Shown here in pieces: positions 48,519-59,004 of a stretch of DNA of 64,000 nt (positions are counted from its first letter, which is position 1; each line of letters starts with the position of its first letter). This stretch comes from Nocardiopsis eucommiae (GTDB lineage Bacteria; Actinomycetota; Actinomycetes; Streptosporangiales; Streptosporangiaceae), in contig CP074402.1 in NCBI GenBank assembly GCA_018388625.1, forward strand, positions 4,154,001-4,218,000. The letters run 5' to 3'. The notes beneath the pieces were generated by a model. The model saw only the letters and a program-made list of their open reading frames with translations, was not told the DNA's origin and made no database searches. The translations under genes were made by a program, and so were the position numbers.

Positions 48519-50135
48519 GTGGCCGCTTCCAGCCGTGACGGAGCGGGCGCCCCCTCACCCGGGGCGCCCGCGCGTCCCCCGCTGCCCGGGGGACGGTTCG
48601 CCGCCCACGGGTCGCTCGCCGGCCAACTCGTCAGGATCGCCCTGCTCAGCGTCTTCACCGCCTTCGGCGTGTGGGCGGTCCTGCCGCTGTACGTGGCGGG
48701 CAACTGGTGGGGCATCGGCCTGGTCGCCGTGGTGGTCGGCCTGGTCTACTACGTCTACCTGTCCAAACGCGCGGTCCCGGCGAAGTACCTGGTCCCGGGC
48801 GTCGTGTTCCTCCTGGCCTTCCAGATCCTTCCGGTGCTCTACACGATGAGTACCTCGGTGACCAACCTCAGTGACGGCCACCGGAGCGACAAGGCCCAGG
48901 CCATCGCCGCCATCGAGGCCTTCTCGGTCACCCGGGACCCCGACTCGCCCGAGTACGTGCTCACCGTCGCCACCACCGGCGACCCCGGGACCGGAGAGCT
49001 CGCCTTCCTGCTCACCGACGGCGAGGGGCACGCGTACGTGGGCACCGCGGACGGTCTGAGCGACCTCTCCGGCGCCGACGTCGACCCGGCCGGGAAGGTC
49101 ACCGACGCGTTCGGCTACACGATCCTCAGCCCCACCGAGGTGAACGCGCGCAGCGACGAGCTCCAGGAGTTCGCGGTCCCCACCGGCGACGGTGCGGGCA
49201 TCCGCTCCAGCGGCCTGTCCAGCGCGTTCGAGGGCAGCGCCGTCCGGGTCTACGACCAGGGCTGCGACTGCGTGACCGACACCGAGACCGGCGAGGTCCA
49301 CACCGCGGACGACGAACGCGGCGCCTTCTACAACGAGGACGGGCAGCGGCTGGCGCAGGGCTGGCAGGTGAACGTGGGCCTCGACAACTTCGCCCGCTTC
49401 CTGCTCAACCCGACCTTCGCCGGGTCGTTCTTCGGCATCCTGCTGTGGAACCTGGTGTTCGCGGCCTCCGTCACCGGTCTGGTGTTCGTGGTGGGCCTGG
49501 CGATCGCCCTGACCCTGCACGTGCCCAGGATGCGCGGCAGGGTGCTCTACCGGGTCCTGGTGATCCTGCCCTACGCCATGAGTTCGCTGGCCATGTTCCT
49601 GCTGTGGCGGGACATGTTCAACACCGACTTCGGCCTGTTCAACCGGATGCTGGGGCTCCAGATCGACTGGCTGGGCGACGTGTGGACCGCCAGGGCCGCC
49701 GTCATCCTCGCCAACGTGTGGCTGGGCTACCCGTACATGTTCCTGGTGGCCACCGGGGCGTTGCAGGCCATCCCGCGTGAGCTGGGGCAGGCGGCGCAGA
49801 TCGACGGCGCGGGTCCGTGGCAGGCCTTCCGACACGTCACCCTGCCGCTGCTCATGGTCGCCATGACCCCGATCCTCATCGCCACGTTCGCGTTCAACTT
49901 CAACAACTTCAACGCGGTGTGGCTGATCACCAGGGGCGGCCCGTTCTCGCCGGACAACCCGACGGCGGGCGGCACGGACCTGCTCATCACCTACACCTAC
50001 CGGCTGGCGTTCAACGAGGCCACGGCCCAGTACGGGTACGCGGCGGCGCTGTCGGTGATGATCTTCCTCATCGTCTCCGTGATCTCCGTGGTCAGCCTGA
50101 GCCGGAGCAAGGCCCTCAAGGAGGTGGACCGATGA
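48519..50135 (+). CDS. malF: Maltose-type ABC transporter permease MalF
   Basis: 538 residues from a GTG 3 bases after malE. Eight predicted membrane segments: two at the N-terminus (residues 30-85), then one at about 92-110, a large outer loop (about 115-290, comparable to the P2 loop of E. coli MalF, here with a CDC motif), then the permease core. EAA loop: GQAAQIDGAGPWQAFRHVTL (contacts the ATPase). The P2-type loop in enteric MalF caps the binding protein, which supports a maltose-type substrate. No ATPase gene is present; a shared MsiK-like ATPase encoded elsewhere is expected, as in Streptomyces. Confidence 0.92.
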   Translation: MAASSRDGAGAPSPGAPARPPLPGGRFAAHGSLAGQLVRIALLSVFTAFGVWAVLPLYVAGNWWGIGLVAVVVGLVYYVYLSKRAVPAKYLVPGVVFLLAFQILPVLYTMSTSVTNLSDGHRSDKAQAIAAIEAFSVTRDPDSPEYVLTVATTGDPGTGELAFLLTDGEGHAYVGTADGLSDLSGADVDPAGKVTDAFGYTILSPTEVNARSDELQEFAVPTGDGAGIRSSGLSSAFEGSAVRVYDQGCDCVTDTETGEVHTADDERGAFYNEDGQRLAQGWQVNVGLDNFARFLLNPTFAGSFFGILLWNLVFAASVTGLVFVVGLAIALTLHVPRMRGRVLYRVLVILPYAMSSLAMFLLWRDMFNTDFGLFNRMLGLQIDWLGDVWTARAAVILANVWLGYPYMFLVATGALQAIPRELGQAAQIDGAGPWQAFRHVTLPLLMVAMTPILIATFAFNFNNFNAVWLITRGGPFSPDNPTAGGTDLLITYTYRLAFNEATAQYGYAAALSVMIFLIVSVISVVSLSRSKALKEVDR

Positions 50136-51037
50136 CGGTCGGCGATCCCGAAACGGTGCGCGCGCCCCACACCCGGAGCGGCGCCGCCCGGTTCGCGCTG
50201 TGGGCCCGCCGCCTGGGGTGGCGGCACGCGGTCATGCTGGTGGTCGTGGCCTTCGCGATCTTCCCCGTGATGTTCGTGGTCTCGGCCGCGCTCAACCCCC
50301 TCGGCACCCTGAGCAGCGCCCAGCTGTGGCCGACCGGGGCGAGCCTGGACAACGCCCGGGACCTGTTCCGGAACACGCCGTTCACCACCTGGTACGCGAA
50401 CTCGCTGTTCTTCGCGGCCACCAACGCGGCGGTGACGGTGCTGTTCTCGGCACTGGCGGCATACGCCTTCAGCCGGATGCGGTTCCGAGGGCGCAGGGTC
50501 GGCCTGGTCGGTCTGCTCGTCATCCAGATGTTCCCGCAGTTCCTGGCGATCGTGGCCATCTACCTGATGTTCTCCACCATCGGTGAGCTCTACCCGGCGG
50601 TCGGCTTCGACACCCGGTGGGGTCTCCTGCTGGTGTACCTGGGCGGTGCGCTGAGCATCAACACGTGGTTGATGAAGGGCTTCTTCGACACGGTGCCGAA
50701 GGAGCTCGACGAGTCGGCGCAGATCGACGGCGCGACCCACGCGCAGGTGTTCTTCCGGATCATGCTGCCGCTGGTGACCCCGGTGCTGGCGATCGTGGCG
50801 CTGCTGGTGTTCGTCTCCACCATCAACGAGTTCCTGATGGCGAGCGTGTTCCTGCGGGACACCGACGCCAAGACGCTGGGTCTGGGGCTGTACCAACTGG
50901 TCGCCTCACAGCGCAACGCCAACTTCGGGATGTTCGCGGTGGGCGCGCTGATGCTGTCCCTGCCCACGCTGATCGTGTTCTGGTTCCTCCAGCGCTACAT
51001 CAGCGACGGCCTGACCGCGGGGGCGGTCAAGGGGTAG
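50132..51037 (+). CDS. malG: Maltose-type ABC transporter permease MalG
   Basis: 301 residues; start overlaps malF stop (ATGA). Six membrane segments: one at about 28-50 (HAVMLVVVAFAIFPVMFVVS), a periplasmic loop, then YANSLFFAATNAAVTVLFSA and onwards. EAA loop ELDESAQIDGATHAQVFFRI with the conserved Gly. Ends FWFLQRYISDGLTAGAVKG, the typical MalG C-terminus that reaches into the ATPase dimer. Confidence 0.93.
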   Translation: MTVGDPETVRAPHTRSGAARFALWARRLGWRHAVMLVVVAFAIFPVMFVVSAALNPLGTLSSAQLWPTGASLDNARDLFRNTPFTTWYANSLFFAATNAAVTVLFSALAAYAFSRMRFRGRRVGLVGLLVIQMFPQFLAIVAIYLMFSTIGELYPAVGFDTRWGLLLVYLGGALSINTWLMKGFFDTVPKELDESAQIDGATHAQVFFRIMLPLVTPVLAIVALLVFVSTINEFLMASVFLRDTDAKTLGLGLYQLVASQRNANFGMFAVGALMLSLPTLIVFWFLQRYISDGLTAGAVKG

Positions 51038-51100
51038 GGCCCGCACGGCACACGACGAGAGGGCGCTCCCGGCGGGAGCGCCCCTCTCACTGTGCGGGCC
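51038..51100. terminator. Bidirectional terminator between malG and lepA
   Basis: Nested hairpin: GGCCCGCAC / GTGCGGGCC outside, GAGAGGGCGCTCCC / GGGAGCGCCCCTCTC inside. Between converging genes. Confidence 0.8.
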
Positions 51101-51134
51101 GGTCCCGGTCGGCGGTGCGCCGACCGGGGCCGTC

Positions 51135-52976
51135 CTACTTCTTCTTCTTGTCCTCGGCACCACTGGTGTCGGTGGACAGCGCGGAGATGAAGGCCTCCTG
51201 GGGCACCTCGACCCGGCCGACCATCTTCATCCGCTTCTTGCCCTCCTTCTGCTTCTCCAGCAGCTTGCGCTTACGGCTGATGTCGCCGCCGTAGCACTTG
51301 GAGAGCACGTCCTTGCGGATGGCGCGGATGTTCTCACGGGCGATGACCCGGGCGCCGATGGCGGCCTGGACCGGGACCTCGAACTGCTGCCGGGGGATGA
51401 GCTCACGCAGCTTCTTGGTCATCTCCACGCCGTAGGCGTAGGACTTCTCCTTGTGGACGATCGCGGAGAACGCGTCGACCGGCTCGCCCTGGAGGAGGAT
51501 GTCGACCTTGACGAGGTCTGCCTTCTGCTCACCGATGGGCTCGTAGTCGAGGGAGGCGTAGCCCTTGGTGCGGGACTTGAGCGCGTCGAAGAAGTCGAAG
51601 ACGATCTCCGCCATGGGCAGCGTGTACCGCATCTCGACGCGGTCCTCGGACAGGTAGTCCATGCCCTGGAGCTCGCCGCGGCGGTCCTGGCACAGCTCCA
51701 TGATCTGACCGATGTAGTCCGAGGGGCTCAGGACCGTGGCCTTGACCATCGGCTCGTAGATCCCGTCGATCTTGCCGGTGGGGAACTCGCTCGGGTTGGT
51801 CACCACGTGCTCGGCGCCGTCCTCCATGTCCACGCGGTAGATCACGTTGGGCGCGGTGGAGATGAGGTCGAGGTTGAACTCGCGCTCCAGCCGGGCCCGG
51901 GTGATCTCCAGGTGGAGCAGGCCCAGGAAGCCGCAGCGGAAGCCGAAGCCCAGGGCGGCGGAGGTTTCCGGCTCGAAGGCCAGGGCGGCGTCGTTGAGCT
52001 GGAGCTTGTCCAGGGCGTCCCGCAGCACCGGGTAGTCGGTGCCCTCGATCGGGTACAGCCCCGAGAACACCATGGGCTTGGGTTCCTGGTAGCCGCCGAG
52101 CATCTCGGTGGCGGGCTTGGACAGGGAGGTGATGGTGTCACCCACCTTGGACTGGCGCACGTCCTTCACGCCGGTGATGATGTAGCCGACCTCGCCCACG
52201 CCCAGGCCCTGGCTCTTGGTGGGCTCGGGCGAGCTGACACCGATCTCCAGGATCTCGTGGGAGGCCTTGGTGGACATCATCTGGATGCGCTCGCGCGGGC
52301 TGAGGTGGCCGTCCACGACCCGCACGTAGGTGACCACGCCGCGGTAGGTGTCGTAGACCGAGTCGAAGATCATCGCGCGGGCCGGGGCGTCGGCCCGGCC
52401 GACGGGCGGCGGGATCTGGTTGACGATCTCGTTGAGCAGGTCCTCGACGCCCTCCCCGGTCTTCGCGCTGACCTTGAGCACGTCGGAGGCCTCACAGCCG
52501 ATGATTCCGGCGAGCTCCTCGGCGTACTTCTCGGGCTGCGCGGCGGGGAGGTCGATCTTGTTCAGGACCGGGATGATGGTGAGGTCGTTGTCCAGCGCCA
52601 TGTAGAGGTTGGCGAGGGTCTGGGCCTCGATGCCCTGCGCGGCGTCGACCAGCAGGATCGCGCCCTCACAGGCGGCCAGGGAGCGCGACACCTCGTAGGT
52701 GAAGTCCACGTGGCCGGGGGTGTCGATGAGGTCGAGGGTGTACGTGCGGTCGTCCAGCGCGGTGAACGGGATGCGCACGGCCTGCGACTTGATCGTGATG
52801 CCGCGCTCGCGCTCGATGTCCATGCGGTCCAGGTACTGGGCCCGCATCTGACGGTCCTCGACGACGCCGGTGATCTGGAGCATCCGGTCGGCCAGCGTCG
52901 ACTTGCCATGGTCGATGTGCGCGATGATGCAGAAGTTGCGGATCAGCGCGGGATCGGTCCAGTTCGGCTGTGCCAC
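51135..52976 (-). CDS. lepA: Elongation factor 4 (LepA), ribosome back-translocating GTPase
   Basis: 613 residues from a GTG preceded by CGGAG. G1 [18 protein letters not shown], switch [23 protein letters not shown]4 NKIDLP, G5 [11 protein letters not shown]-like domains II, III and V follow ([20 protein letters not shown]), and the LepA-specific C-terminal domain ends with [20 protein letters not shown] and the Lys-rich tail. Intact frame. Divergent from the next gene. Confidence 0.95.
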   Translation of the reverse strand: MAQPNWTDPALIRNFCIIAHIDHGKSTLADRMLQITGVVEDRQMRAQYLDRMDIERERGITIKSQAVRIPFTALDDRTYTLDLIDTPGHVDFTYEVSRSLAACEGAILLVDAAQGIEAQTLANLYMALDNDLTIIPVLNKIDLPAAQPEKYAEELAGIIGCEASDVLKVSAKTGEGVEDLLNEIVNQIPPPVGRADAPARAMIFDSVYDTYRGVVTYVRVVDGHLSPRERIQMMSTKASHEILEIGVSSPEPTKSQGLGVGEVGYIITGVKDVRQSKVGDTITSLSKPATEMLGGYQEPKPMVFSGLYPIEGTDYPVLRDALDKLQLNDAALAFEPETSAALGFGFRCGFLGLLHLEITRARLEREFNLDLISTAPNVIYRVDMEDGAEHVVTNPSEFPTGKIDGIYEPMVKATVLSPSDYIGQIMELCQDRRGELQGMDYLSEDRVEMRYTLPMAEIVFDFFDALKSRTKGYASLDYEPIGEQKADLVKVDILLQGEPVDAFSAIVHKEKSYAYGVEMTKKLRELIPRQQFEVPVQAAIGARVIARENIRAIRKDVLSKCYGGDISRKRKLLEKQKEGKKRMKMVGRVEVPQEAFISALSTDTSGAEDKKKK

Positions 52977-53246
52977 CGTGCTCCGTTCACAGGGTTGGGT
53001 GTGGGTCGTCGTGCGCCTGGGGTGGCGCCGCCCCGCCGGGCTCGTGGATGGCAGGGACCATCCGGCCACGGCATCGTCCATCATCCCACGGCGCCGAGAC
53101 CGTCCTCACCGGAGTCGGCCGGCGAGGATACGGCAGTATGGGCGCGAGCGCGGGACCTGGGTCCAGATTATGCGACCTGGGACCGGAAACGGGCGATGCG
53201 GCTGCCCAGGGGACCAGGGCGCCGGACGAGAGCGGGTGGCGTACGG

Positions 53247-54236
53247 GTGAAGTGGCTTCTGAAGCGGTTGCTGGCGGGTGTGGCGGCGGTCCTGGTCGTG
53301 CTGGTGGGCGCCGGTGCGCTGCTGGCCTACCAGTACTCGGGGTCACCCGAGGAGTGGGCCGCCTCGCAGGGCGCCGACGCCGCGTGGGTGGGCTCGTGGG
53401 AGGACACCGGTGCGTTGGAGGCGCTGCTGGACACCGGTGCGGTGAGCACGCTGTACGTGTACGCGGGCGAGGTGGACGCGGACGGCGCCGTGGAGCGGGT
53501 GCCGGACACCGGGGCGCTGCTGTCGTGGCTGGAGGCGCACCACCCCGACGTGGAGGCGCTGGCCTGGCTGCGGCACGTGGAGTCGGGCTCCTCGCTCATC
53601 CGGGACCGGTTCGACGCCCCGGCCAGGGAGGCCCTGGCTCCGGCCGTCGCCGAGGTCGGCGCGGACGGGTTCGACGGGGTGCACCTGGAGATCCGCCCGG
53701 TGACGGTGAACGACCCGTCCCTGCCCACCCTCATGGAGATGGTGCGCGAGGAGCTGGACGAGGACGCGCTGTTGTCCGTGCGGGCCCACCACGTGGAGCT
53801 GGCTCCGGGAGGCAGGGTTCCGTCCTTCGTCGCGGGCGGCGAGGAGAAGTACTGGTCCAAGGGGTACCTGGACCGGGTGACCGAGCACGCGGACGAGGTC
53901 GTGCTCCCCGGGGTGGGCGCGGACATGCCCACGGCGGGGTTGTACGGCGGGTTCATGGTGCGGCAGGTGACCGAGGCGGTGACGGCGCTGCGCACTCGCG
54001 AGGACGTCACCGTGAGGTTCGGGGTGCCCGCCTACGAGAGCGAGCAGTGGGGGCCGCTCACTGAGAACGAGACCGCGCTGACGGCCCTCGCCGCCGTCCG
54101 GCTGGGGATGTCCCGGGCGGAGGAGGTCCCCGAGGGCATGACCCTGGGTGTGTCCCTGTACCTGGTGGACGAGGCCGACGAAGGCGACCTGACCGCGTAC
54201 CGTAACGCCTGGCTGTCCCCGGTGGGTGAGCCGTGA
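53247..54236 (+). CDS. Membrane-anchored protein with GH18-like barrel motif
   Basis: 329 residues; GTG start, weak ribosome site. An N-terminal anchor (WLLKRLLAGVAAVLVVLVGA, about residues 3-28) leads to an outer domain. VSTLYVYAGEVDADGAVERV, the strand ALAWLRHVESG and DGFDGVHLEIRPV resemble the barrel strands of chitinase-like (GH18-type) proteins; DGFDGVHLE is like the catalytic DxxDxDxE strand, with the terminal Glu in place but the middle Asp altered. No characterised homologue recognised. Lies between lepA and rpsT with 270 bases upstream and 195 downstream; no operon. Confidence 0.7.
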   Translation: MKWLLKRLLAGVAAVLVVLVGAGALLAYQYSGSPEEWAASQGADAAWVGSWEDTGALEALLDTGAVSTLYVYAGEVDADGAVERVPDTGALLSWLEAHHPDVEALAWLRHVESGSSLIRDRFDAPAREALAPAVAEVGADGFDGVHLEIRPVTVNDPSLPTLMEMVREELDEDALLSVRAHHVELAPGGRVPSFVAGGEEKYWSKGYLDRVTEHADEVVLPGVGADMPTAGLYGGFMVRQVTEAVTALRTREDVTVRFGVPAYESEQWGPLTENETALTALAAVRLGMSRAEEVPEGMTLGVSLYLVDEADEGDLTAYRNAWLSPVGEP

Positions 54237-54271
54237 CGGTTCCGAGTGGTCCGCCCGGTACGGCATACTGA

Positions 54272-54350
54272 GAAGTCCGTGTCTCGGACTTCCACGTTCG
54301 AATTTGAGCCCTGTGGACTCACACACACCCTGCGTCGGCGCCCACGCAGG
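54272..54350 (+). promoter_or_regulatory. Two hairpins in the rpsT leader
   Basis: GAAGTCCG-TGTCT-CGGACTTC (54272-54292) and CCTGCGT-8 bases-ACGCAGG (54329-54350). They lie 80-160 bases before the rpsT start and could serve S20 autoregulation, or the first could be an end-of-gene hairpin for the preceding gene. Confidence 0.4.
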
Positions 54351-54431
54351 CCTCTCATGGAACGGCTGCCCATGGGATGAGCCGCCTGTTCGACCGACGC
54401 GAAGATCACAGTAACTGGAGCACGTTTTCGC

Positions 54432-54701
54432 ATGGCGAACATCAAGTCGCAGAAGAAGCGCATTCGGCAGAACGAGAAGGCTCGTGTCCGCAACCAGGCG
54501 GTGCGCTCTTCCCTGAAGACGGCCGTTCGGAAGTTCCGCGAAGCTGCCGAGGCCGGGAACGTCGAGCAGGCCGTCATCGCGCAGCGCGAGGCCGCTCGTA
54601 CCCTGGACAAGGCCAGCAGCAAGGGCGTTATCCACAAGAACCAGGCCGCGAACCGCAAGAGCGCGATCGCCAAGCGCCTGCACGACCTTCAGTCCGCCTA
54701 G
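54432..54701 (+). CDS. rpsT: 30S ribosomal protein S20
   Basis: 89 residues, the normal S20 length. [20 protein letters not shown], the [15 protein letters not shown] helix and the [20 protein letters not shown] segment are those of the three-helix S20 protein that binds the 5' domain of 16S rRNA. The ribosome site before the ATG is weak (CTGGAG at a distance of 10), but the N-terminus MANIKS is conserved. Monocistronic, with its own terminator. Confidence 0.96.
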   Translation: MANIKSQKKRIRQNEKARVRNQAVRSSLKTAVRKFREAAEAGNVEQAVIAQREAARTLDKASSKGVIHKNQAANRKSAIAKRLHDLQSA

Positions 54702-54725
54702 GGGCTCAAGGCACAAGGCTTCGTG

Positions 54726-54753
54726 AGGGCCCGGTCCACCAGGACCGGGCCCT
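54726..54753 (+). terminator. Terminator of rpsT
   Basis: AGGGCCCGGTCC and GGACCGGGCCCT arms (12 bp) around ACCA, followed by TCGTCGTG. Confidence 0.8.
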
Positions 54754-55030
54754 TCGTCGTGCCCGCGCCCGGGGCCCCTGATCGGTCACGGATTCCCGGT
54801 CGGCCCGTCCGAGGCTCCCCGGAGGTACCGGCGACACGGGCGCGGGCAGGGTCCCGAGGCCAGGTCGCTCAACCCCTCGGAGTTGTCCACAGGTCGCCCG
54901 TGTGCCTGGAGCCGGGGCCCGACTCCTGGTTTGCTCGATATCGGGGAGCCTCCGGCTCCGCCCGCGTCCGCCTGCCCGGAAGCTGCCCCGAGCCTCGCCC
55001 GCGGAGTTGTCCACAGGTGGAAACCAGCCG
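54754..55030. other. Intergenic region between rpsT and comEA
   Basis: About 280 bases, no gene that I can support. GAGTTGTCCACAGGT (54879-54893) and GAGTTGTCCACAGGT (55004-55018) are two exact copies of a 15-base word, 125 bases apart. Confidence 0.5.
54879..55018 (+). repeat. Two copies of GAGTTGTCCACAGGT near the comEA promoter
   Basis: Exact 15-base direct repeats at 54879-54893 and 55004-55018; the second ends 12 bases before the -35 box of the comEA promoter. The core TTGTCCACAGG resembles a DnaA box (TTATCCACA with one change), so these may be DnaA-type or regulator sites. Confidence 0.55.
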
Positions 55031-55059
55031 GTGACAGGGCGGTCCGGCGTCCCTAGCGT
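55031..55059 (+). promoter_or_regulatory. Promoter of comEA, probably leaderless
   Basis: GTGACA (55031-55036), 17-base spacer, TAGCGT (55054-55059). The ATG is at 55067, so transcription is expected to start at or next to the first codon and no ribosome site is present. Confidence 0.65.
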
Positions 55060-55066
55060 GGGTTGT

Positions 55067-56595
55067 ATGACCGCTTCGCGCCGGTCACGGCGCACACCTC
55101 CCCTGTCGGCCCCCGAGGAACGGCTCCGTGCCCTCGGGCTGGACTCCTCCCCGCCCTCCCGCCGCCACGCGACCACGCTCCACGCCCCGCTCCCGCACCG
55201 GCGGTGGTGCTCCCCGGCCGCCCTACGCGGTGGACGGGTCCGATTCCCCCTACCTCCCTGAGGGCCGGGCCTCGGTGGGGAGCGGGCACTGGAGTTCTCC
55301 GTCCCCGCCCGGCCCCCTGTGGAACGGAGCCGCGGGGCCGCCGGACGAGGCGGTGCTGCTGCCGGAGGACCCCCTCGACCCGGAGACGGCACCCACCGTC
55401 CGGATCACGCCGGACGCCCTGGCCGTACCCCTGTCACGGAGGCCCCGGCTGCGCGTCGAGTCCCTCCGGATACCGCCCCTCCGGATGCCGCTTCCTCGGA
55501 CACCGCCCCGGAGAACCACCGGAACGGCCCGTCCCCCTGGACCAGCGAGCTCACGGGACCGGACGCCGTGTTCGCCACGGCCCTCGGAGAGGGTGTCCCG
55601 GAACAGCGGCACCGCGAGGGTCCCCGGGAGGAGCACTCCACGAGCTGGGATCCGGGAGGTGCAACGGAGCCCGGGGCCCACGCGTCCGGAGGGCGCTCCG
55701 GTGTGGTCACGCCCTCCGTCCCCGCCCCGTCGACCGCGCTCGCCCCCACCCCTGGCCCCGACGTCCCGAGTGCGCCCGAGGGGAGCCTCGGGGCGCCTGC
55801 CGCCCCCGGGTCGGCGGAGACCCCGGAGCCTCCGCCCGACGAGGACGCGGGCGGACGGCACCGGCGCGGTGCGGCGGCGGTTCGCCCCCGTCCGGGTACA
55901 CGGAGCTGACCCCGGAGGCGCCCGACTCGGTCCTGGACCGGGTGGCCGAGCGTTGGGGCGCCCGCTCGTCCCTGTCACGGCGCGCGGTGGTCGCCCTGCT
56001 GGTGCTCGGAGTGCTCGCCGTCGCGGGAGCCCTCCTGGTCGTGCGTGACCGCCCCGAGGAGGTGGTCGTGACCGAGCTGGCGAGCCAGGCCTCCCCGGCC
56101 GGACGGGACGGGGCCGAGCAGCCCGGGTCCGGGGATGACGACGCCGGGAGTGGCGCCGCCGAGGAACCGGGCGCGGACGTGGTGGTGCACGTGGGAGGTG
56201 AGGTCGTCAGGCCCGGCCTGTACACCATGCCCGGCGGATCACGCGTGGCCGACGCGGTGGAGGAGGCGGGCGGTCCGCTGCCCGAGGCCGACCTGGACCT
56301 GGTCAACCTGGCCCGTCCGTTGACGGACGGGGAGCGCGTCCTGGTGGGGGTCCCCCAGCCGGACGGGGCGTCGGGTGAGGGCCCCGAGGGCGGCGGTCCC
56401 CTCGTCAACCTCAACCTCGCCGGGCAGTCGGAGCTGGAGACCCTTCCCGGGATCGGGCAGAAGAAGGCCCAGCAGATCCTGGCCCACCGGGAGTCGCTCG
56501 GCGGCACGTTCGGTTCCACCGAGGACCTGCTGGGCGTCGACGGCATCGCGGAGAAGACGTTCAGGAGTCTCGAACCCCACGTGACGGTGGGGTGA
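55067..56595 (+). CDS. comEA: ComEA-type DNA-binding competence protein (multiple apparent frameshifts in the N-terminal half)
   Basis: The C-terminal about 220 residues are secure: a membrane helix (SRRAVVALLVLGVLAVAGAL), a SLBB domain (VVVHVGGEVVRPGLYTMPGG, GSRVADAVEEAGGP) and a helix-hairpin-helix pair (NLNLAGQSELETLPGIGQKK, AQQILAHRESLGGTFGSTED) that binds DNA at the outer face of the membrane. The upstream part is Pro/Ala/Arg-rich and crosses three reading frames; four single-base losses between about 55190 and 55900 would join it into one frame of about 510 residues starting at the leaderless ATG (MTASRRSRRTPPLSAPEERL). That N-terminal reconstruction is uncertain; a start just before the membrane helix is the alternative. 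comEC follows. Confidence 0.75.
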
Positions 56596-56601
56596 GGCGG
56601 G

Positions 56602-58942
56602 GTGGTCAGCTGGCTGGGCACCGACGCCCACGGGCTGGACCGGCCACCGGATCTCCGGCTGCTCCTGCCCGCCGTCGCCGCCTGGTCGGCGGCCCTCGGC
56701 GCGCTGGCCGCACCGCCGTGGTTGGCGTGGTCGTTCGCGGGGGTTCTGGGCGGCGCCGCGCTGGTGGCGCTCCTGGTGAGGCATCCCGTGGCGGAGTCGT
56801 CGGCGTTGGCGTTGGTCGCCACGCTGGCCTGCGGCGCGACGGTGGCGGCGGTGGCCGGGGTCCACGTCCACCGGACGGCCGTCAGTGCCGCCTCAGCCGC
56901 AGTGGAGCACGGTGGGGAGACGGCCTTCCGCGCGGTGGTCTCCACCGACCCCCGCGCCAGGGCGGGGCTGTCGCGTCCGGGCCGGGCCGCGTGGGTGGTG
57001 CCCGCGCGCACCGCGTGGGTCCGGGTGGACGGCGTGGAGCGCGCGTCGCGGGCGCCGGTGGTGGTGCTGGCCTCCGGGGACGGGTGGTCGGACCTGCTGC
57101 CGGGCCAGTCCTTCGAGGCACACGGTGCCTTCCTGGGCGCGGACGACGACCGGTTGACCGCCGCCCTGGTCCTCGTTCGGGGACCCCGGAGCGGATCGGT
57201 GAACCCGGCGGCCTCCAGGAGTTCGCCGGTGGCGTCCGTTCCGGCCTGCGCGAGGCGTCGGCCGGGCTGTCCGCACCCGAGCGGGGCCTGCTTCCCGCAC
57301 TGATCGTCGGTGACGTGTCGGCTCTGCCGGAGCGCACGGCCGAGGACTTCCGGGCCACCGGGATGACTCATCTGCTGACGGTGAGCGGCGCCAACCTCGC
57401 GATCCTCACGGGGTTCGTCCTCGGGGTGGCACGGTGGGCGCGTGCGCCCACCTGGTGCTCGGTGCTGGGCGGCGCCCTGATGATCTGGGTGTTCGTCCTG
57501 GTGTGCCGACCGGAGCCGAGTGTGGTGCGGGCGGCGTTCATGGGGTCGCTGGGACTGCTGGCGTTGGCCACCGGGCGCGCGCAGGCGGGCATGAGAGCCC
57601 TGTGCGTCACGGTGGTGGGGGTGCTGTTCGTGGCGCCCGGCCTGGCCGCGTCCTACGGGTTCGCGCTGTCGGTGCTGGCCACGGCGGGCATCCTAGTGCT
57701 CGTGCCCGGCTGGGCGCGGGCCTGGTCCTCGCGCTGGCCGCGCCCGGTTGCGGAGGCCCTCGCCGTCGCGGTGGCGGCCCAGGTGGCGGTCGCGCCGGTG
57801 CTGGTGCTGCTGTCCGGCGAGGTGTCCTGGGTGGCGGTCCCGGCCAACGTGCTGGCCGCGCCCGTGGTGGCGGTGGTGACCGTGGCGGGTTCGGTGCTGA
57901 CCGCGCTGGCCTCGGTGTGGCCCGGGGCCGCCGCGTTCCTGGTGCCCCTGCCCGGTCTGGGGGTGTCCTGGATCGCCCTGGTGGCCGAGACCGGGGCCCG
58001 GGTTCCCTATGGCGCGCTGCCCTGGCGGTCGGACGTGGTGGGCGGTCTGTTGTTGGCCGTGGTGCTGGTGGTGTTCCTGGTGACCCGGGGCCGGACCCGG
58101 CGCGTGCTCGCCGCCGTCGCGGTGACCGTGCTGGTCCTGGGGCTGGCCGCGCGGTGCGTGCCCGGTGGGTGGCCACCGGCGGGGTGGGCCGTGGTCGCCT
58201 GCGACGTGGGGCAGGGGGACGCCTTCGTCCTGGCCGTCGGACGGGGAGAGGCGGTGGTCTTCGACACCGGGGACGACCCGGACCTGGTGGACGGCTGCCT
58301 GCACCGGCTGGGGGTCCGGACGGTGCCGCTGCTGGTCCTCAGCCACGACCACGCCGACCACGTCGACGGAACGCCCGGCGTGCTGCGGCAGCGGAGGGTC
58401 CCGGCGGCGCTGGCACCTCCGGGGTTCGGTGAGGGGAGGCGGGGCGGCTCCTGGCCGAGGAGGGAGTGGAGCTGAACGAGGCGGAACGGGGCCAGCGGTT
58501 CCGGGTGGGTCCGTGGCTGCTGCGGGTGCTCTGGCCGGAGGAGGGGTTCGTGGGATCGGTGAACGACACCTCCGTGGTGGTCCGTGCCGACGGCCCGCAG
58601 ATGTCGGTGCTGCTCACCGGGGACATCGAGGTGGAGGCGCAGAGCGCGTTGCTACGCGAGCCGGAGCCGGAACTGCTCTCGGTGACGGTGCTGACCACCC
58701 CGCACCACGGCGCGAGCACCCAGGTCCCGGCCTTCCTCACCGCCACGGACCCGACGGTGGCGGTCACCTCGGCCGGTCGGGAGAACTCCTACGGCCACCC
58801 GACCCCGTTCACGGTGGGCGTGCTGGAGGAGGTGGCCCGGGTGCACGCCCGCACGGACCTCGACGGGGACGTGGCCGTCCTGGGCGGACCGGTACGCGTG
58901 GCCACCCGTGGCCCGGACCCGGGCACCGGTCCGCAGGGGTGA
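56602..58942 (+). CDS. comEC: ComEC/Rec2 DNA uptake channel (two apparent frameshifts)
   Basis: About 780 residues after repair; GTG start 6 bases after comEA. N-terminal hydrophobic and OB-like region, then the competence channel domain with GLLPALIVGDVSALPERTAE, THLLTVSGANLAILTGFVLG and about ten membrane segments, and a C-terminal metallo-beta-lactamase-like domain: WAVVACDVGQGDAFVLAVGR, LVLSHDHADHVDG (HxHxDH metal motif), VLLTGDIE and TPHHGA. The frame breaks near 57185 and 58443, each repaired by one G in a G run. Transports single-stranded DNA across the membrane. No late competence pilus genes in the window, so function in transformation is only inferred. Confidence 0.88.
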
Positions 58943-59004
58943 TCCGGGGCGGGGAACCGGTGATCGGGCACCGGTTGGTCGGTGGGGCGTGGCATCCTCG
59001 TTGT

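Noticed and set aside
51453..53246. N-terminal extension of the GH18-like protein frame
   Set aside because: Antisense to lepA; the real start is the GTG at 53247 just before the membrane anchor.
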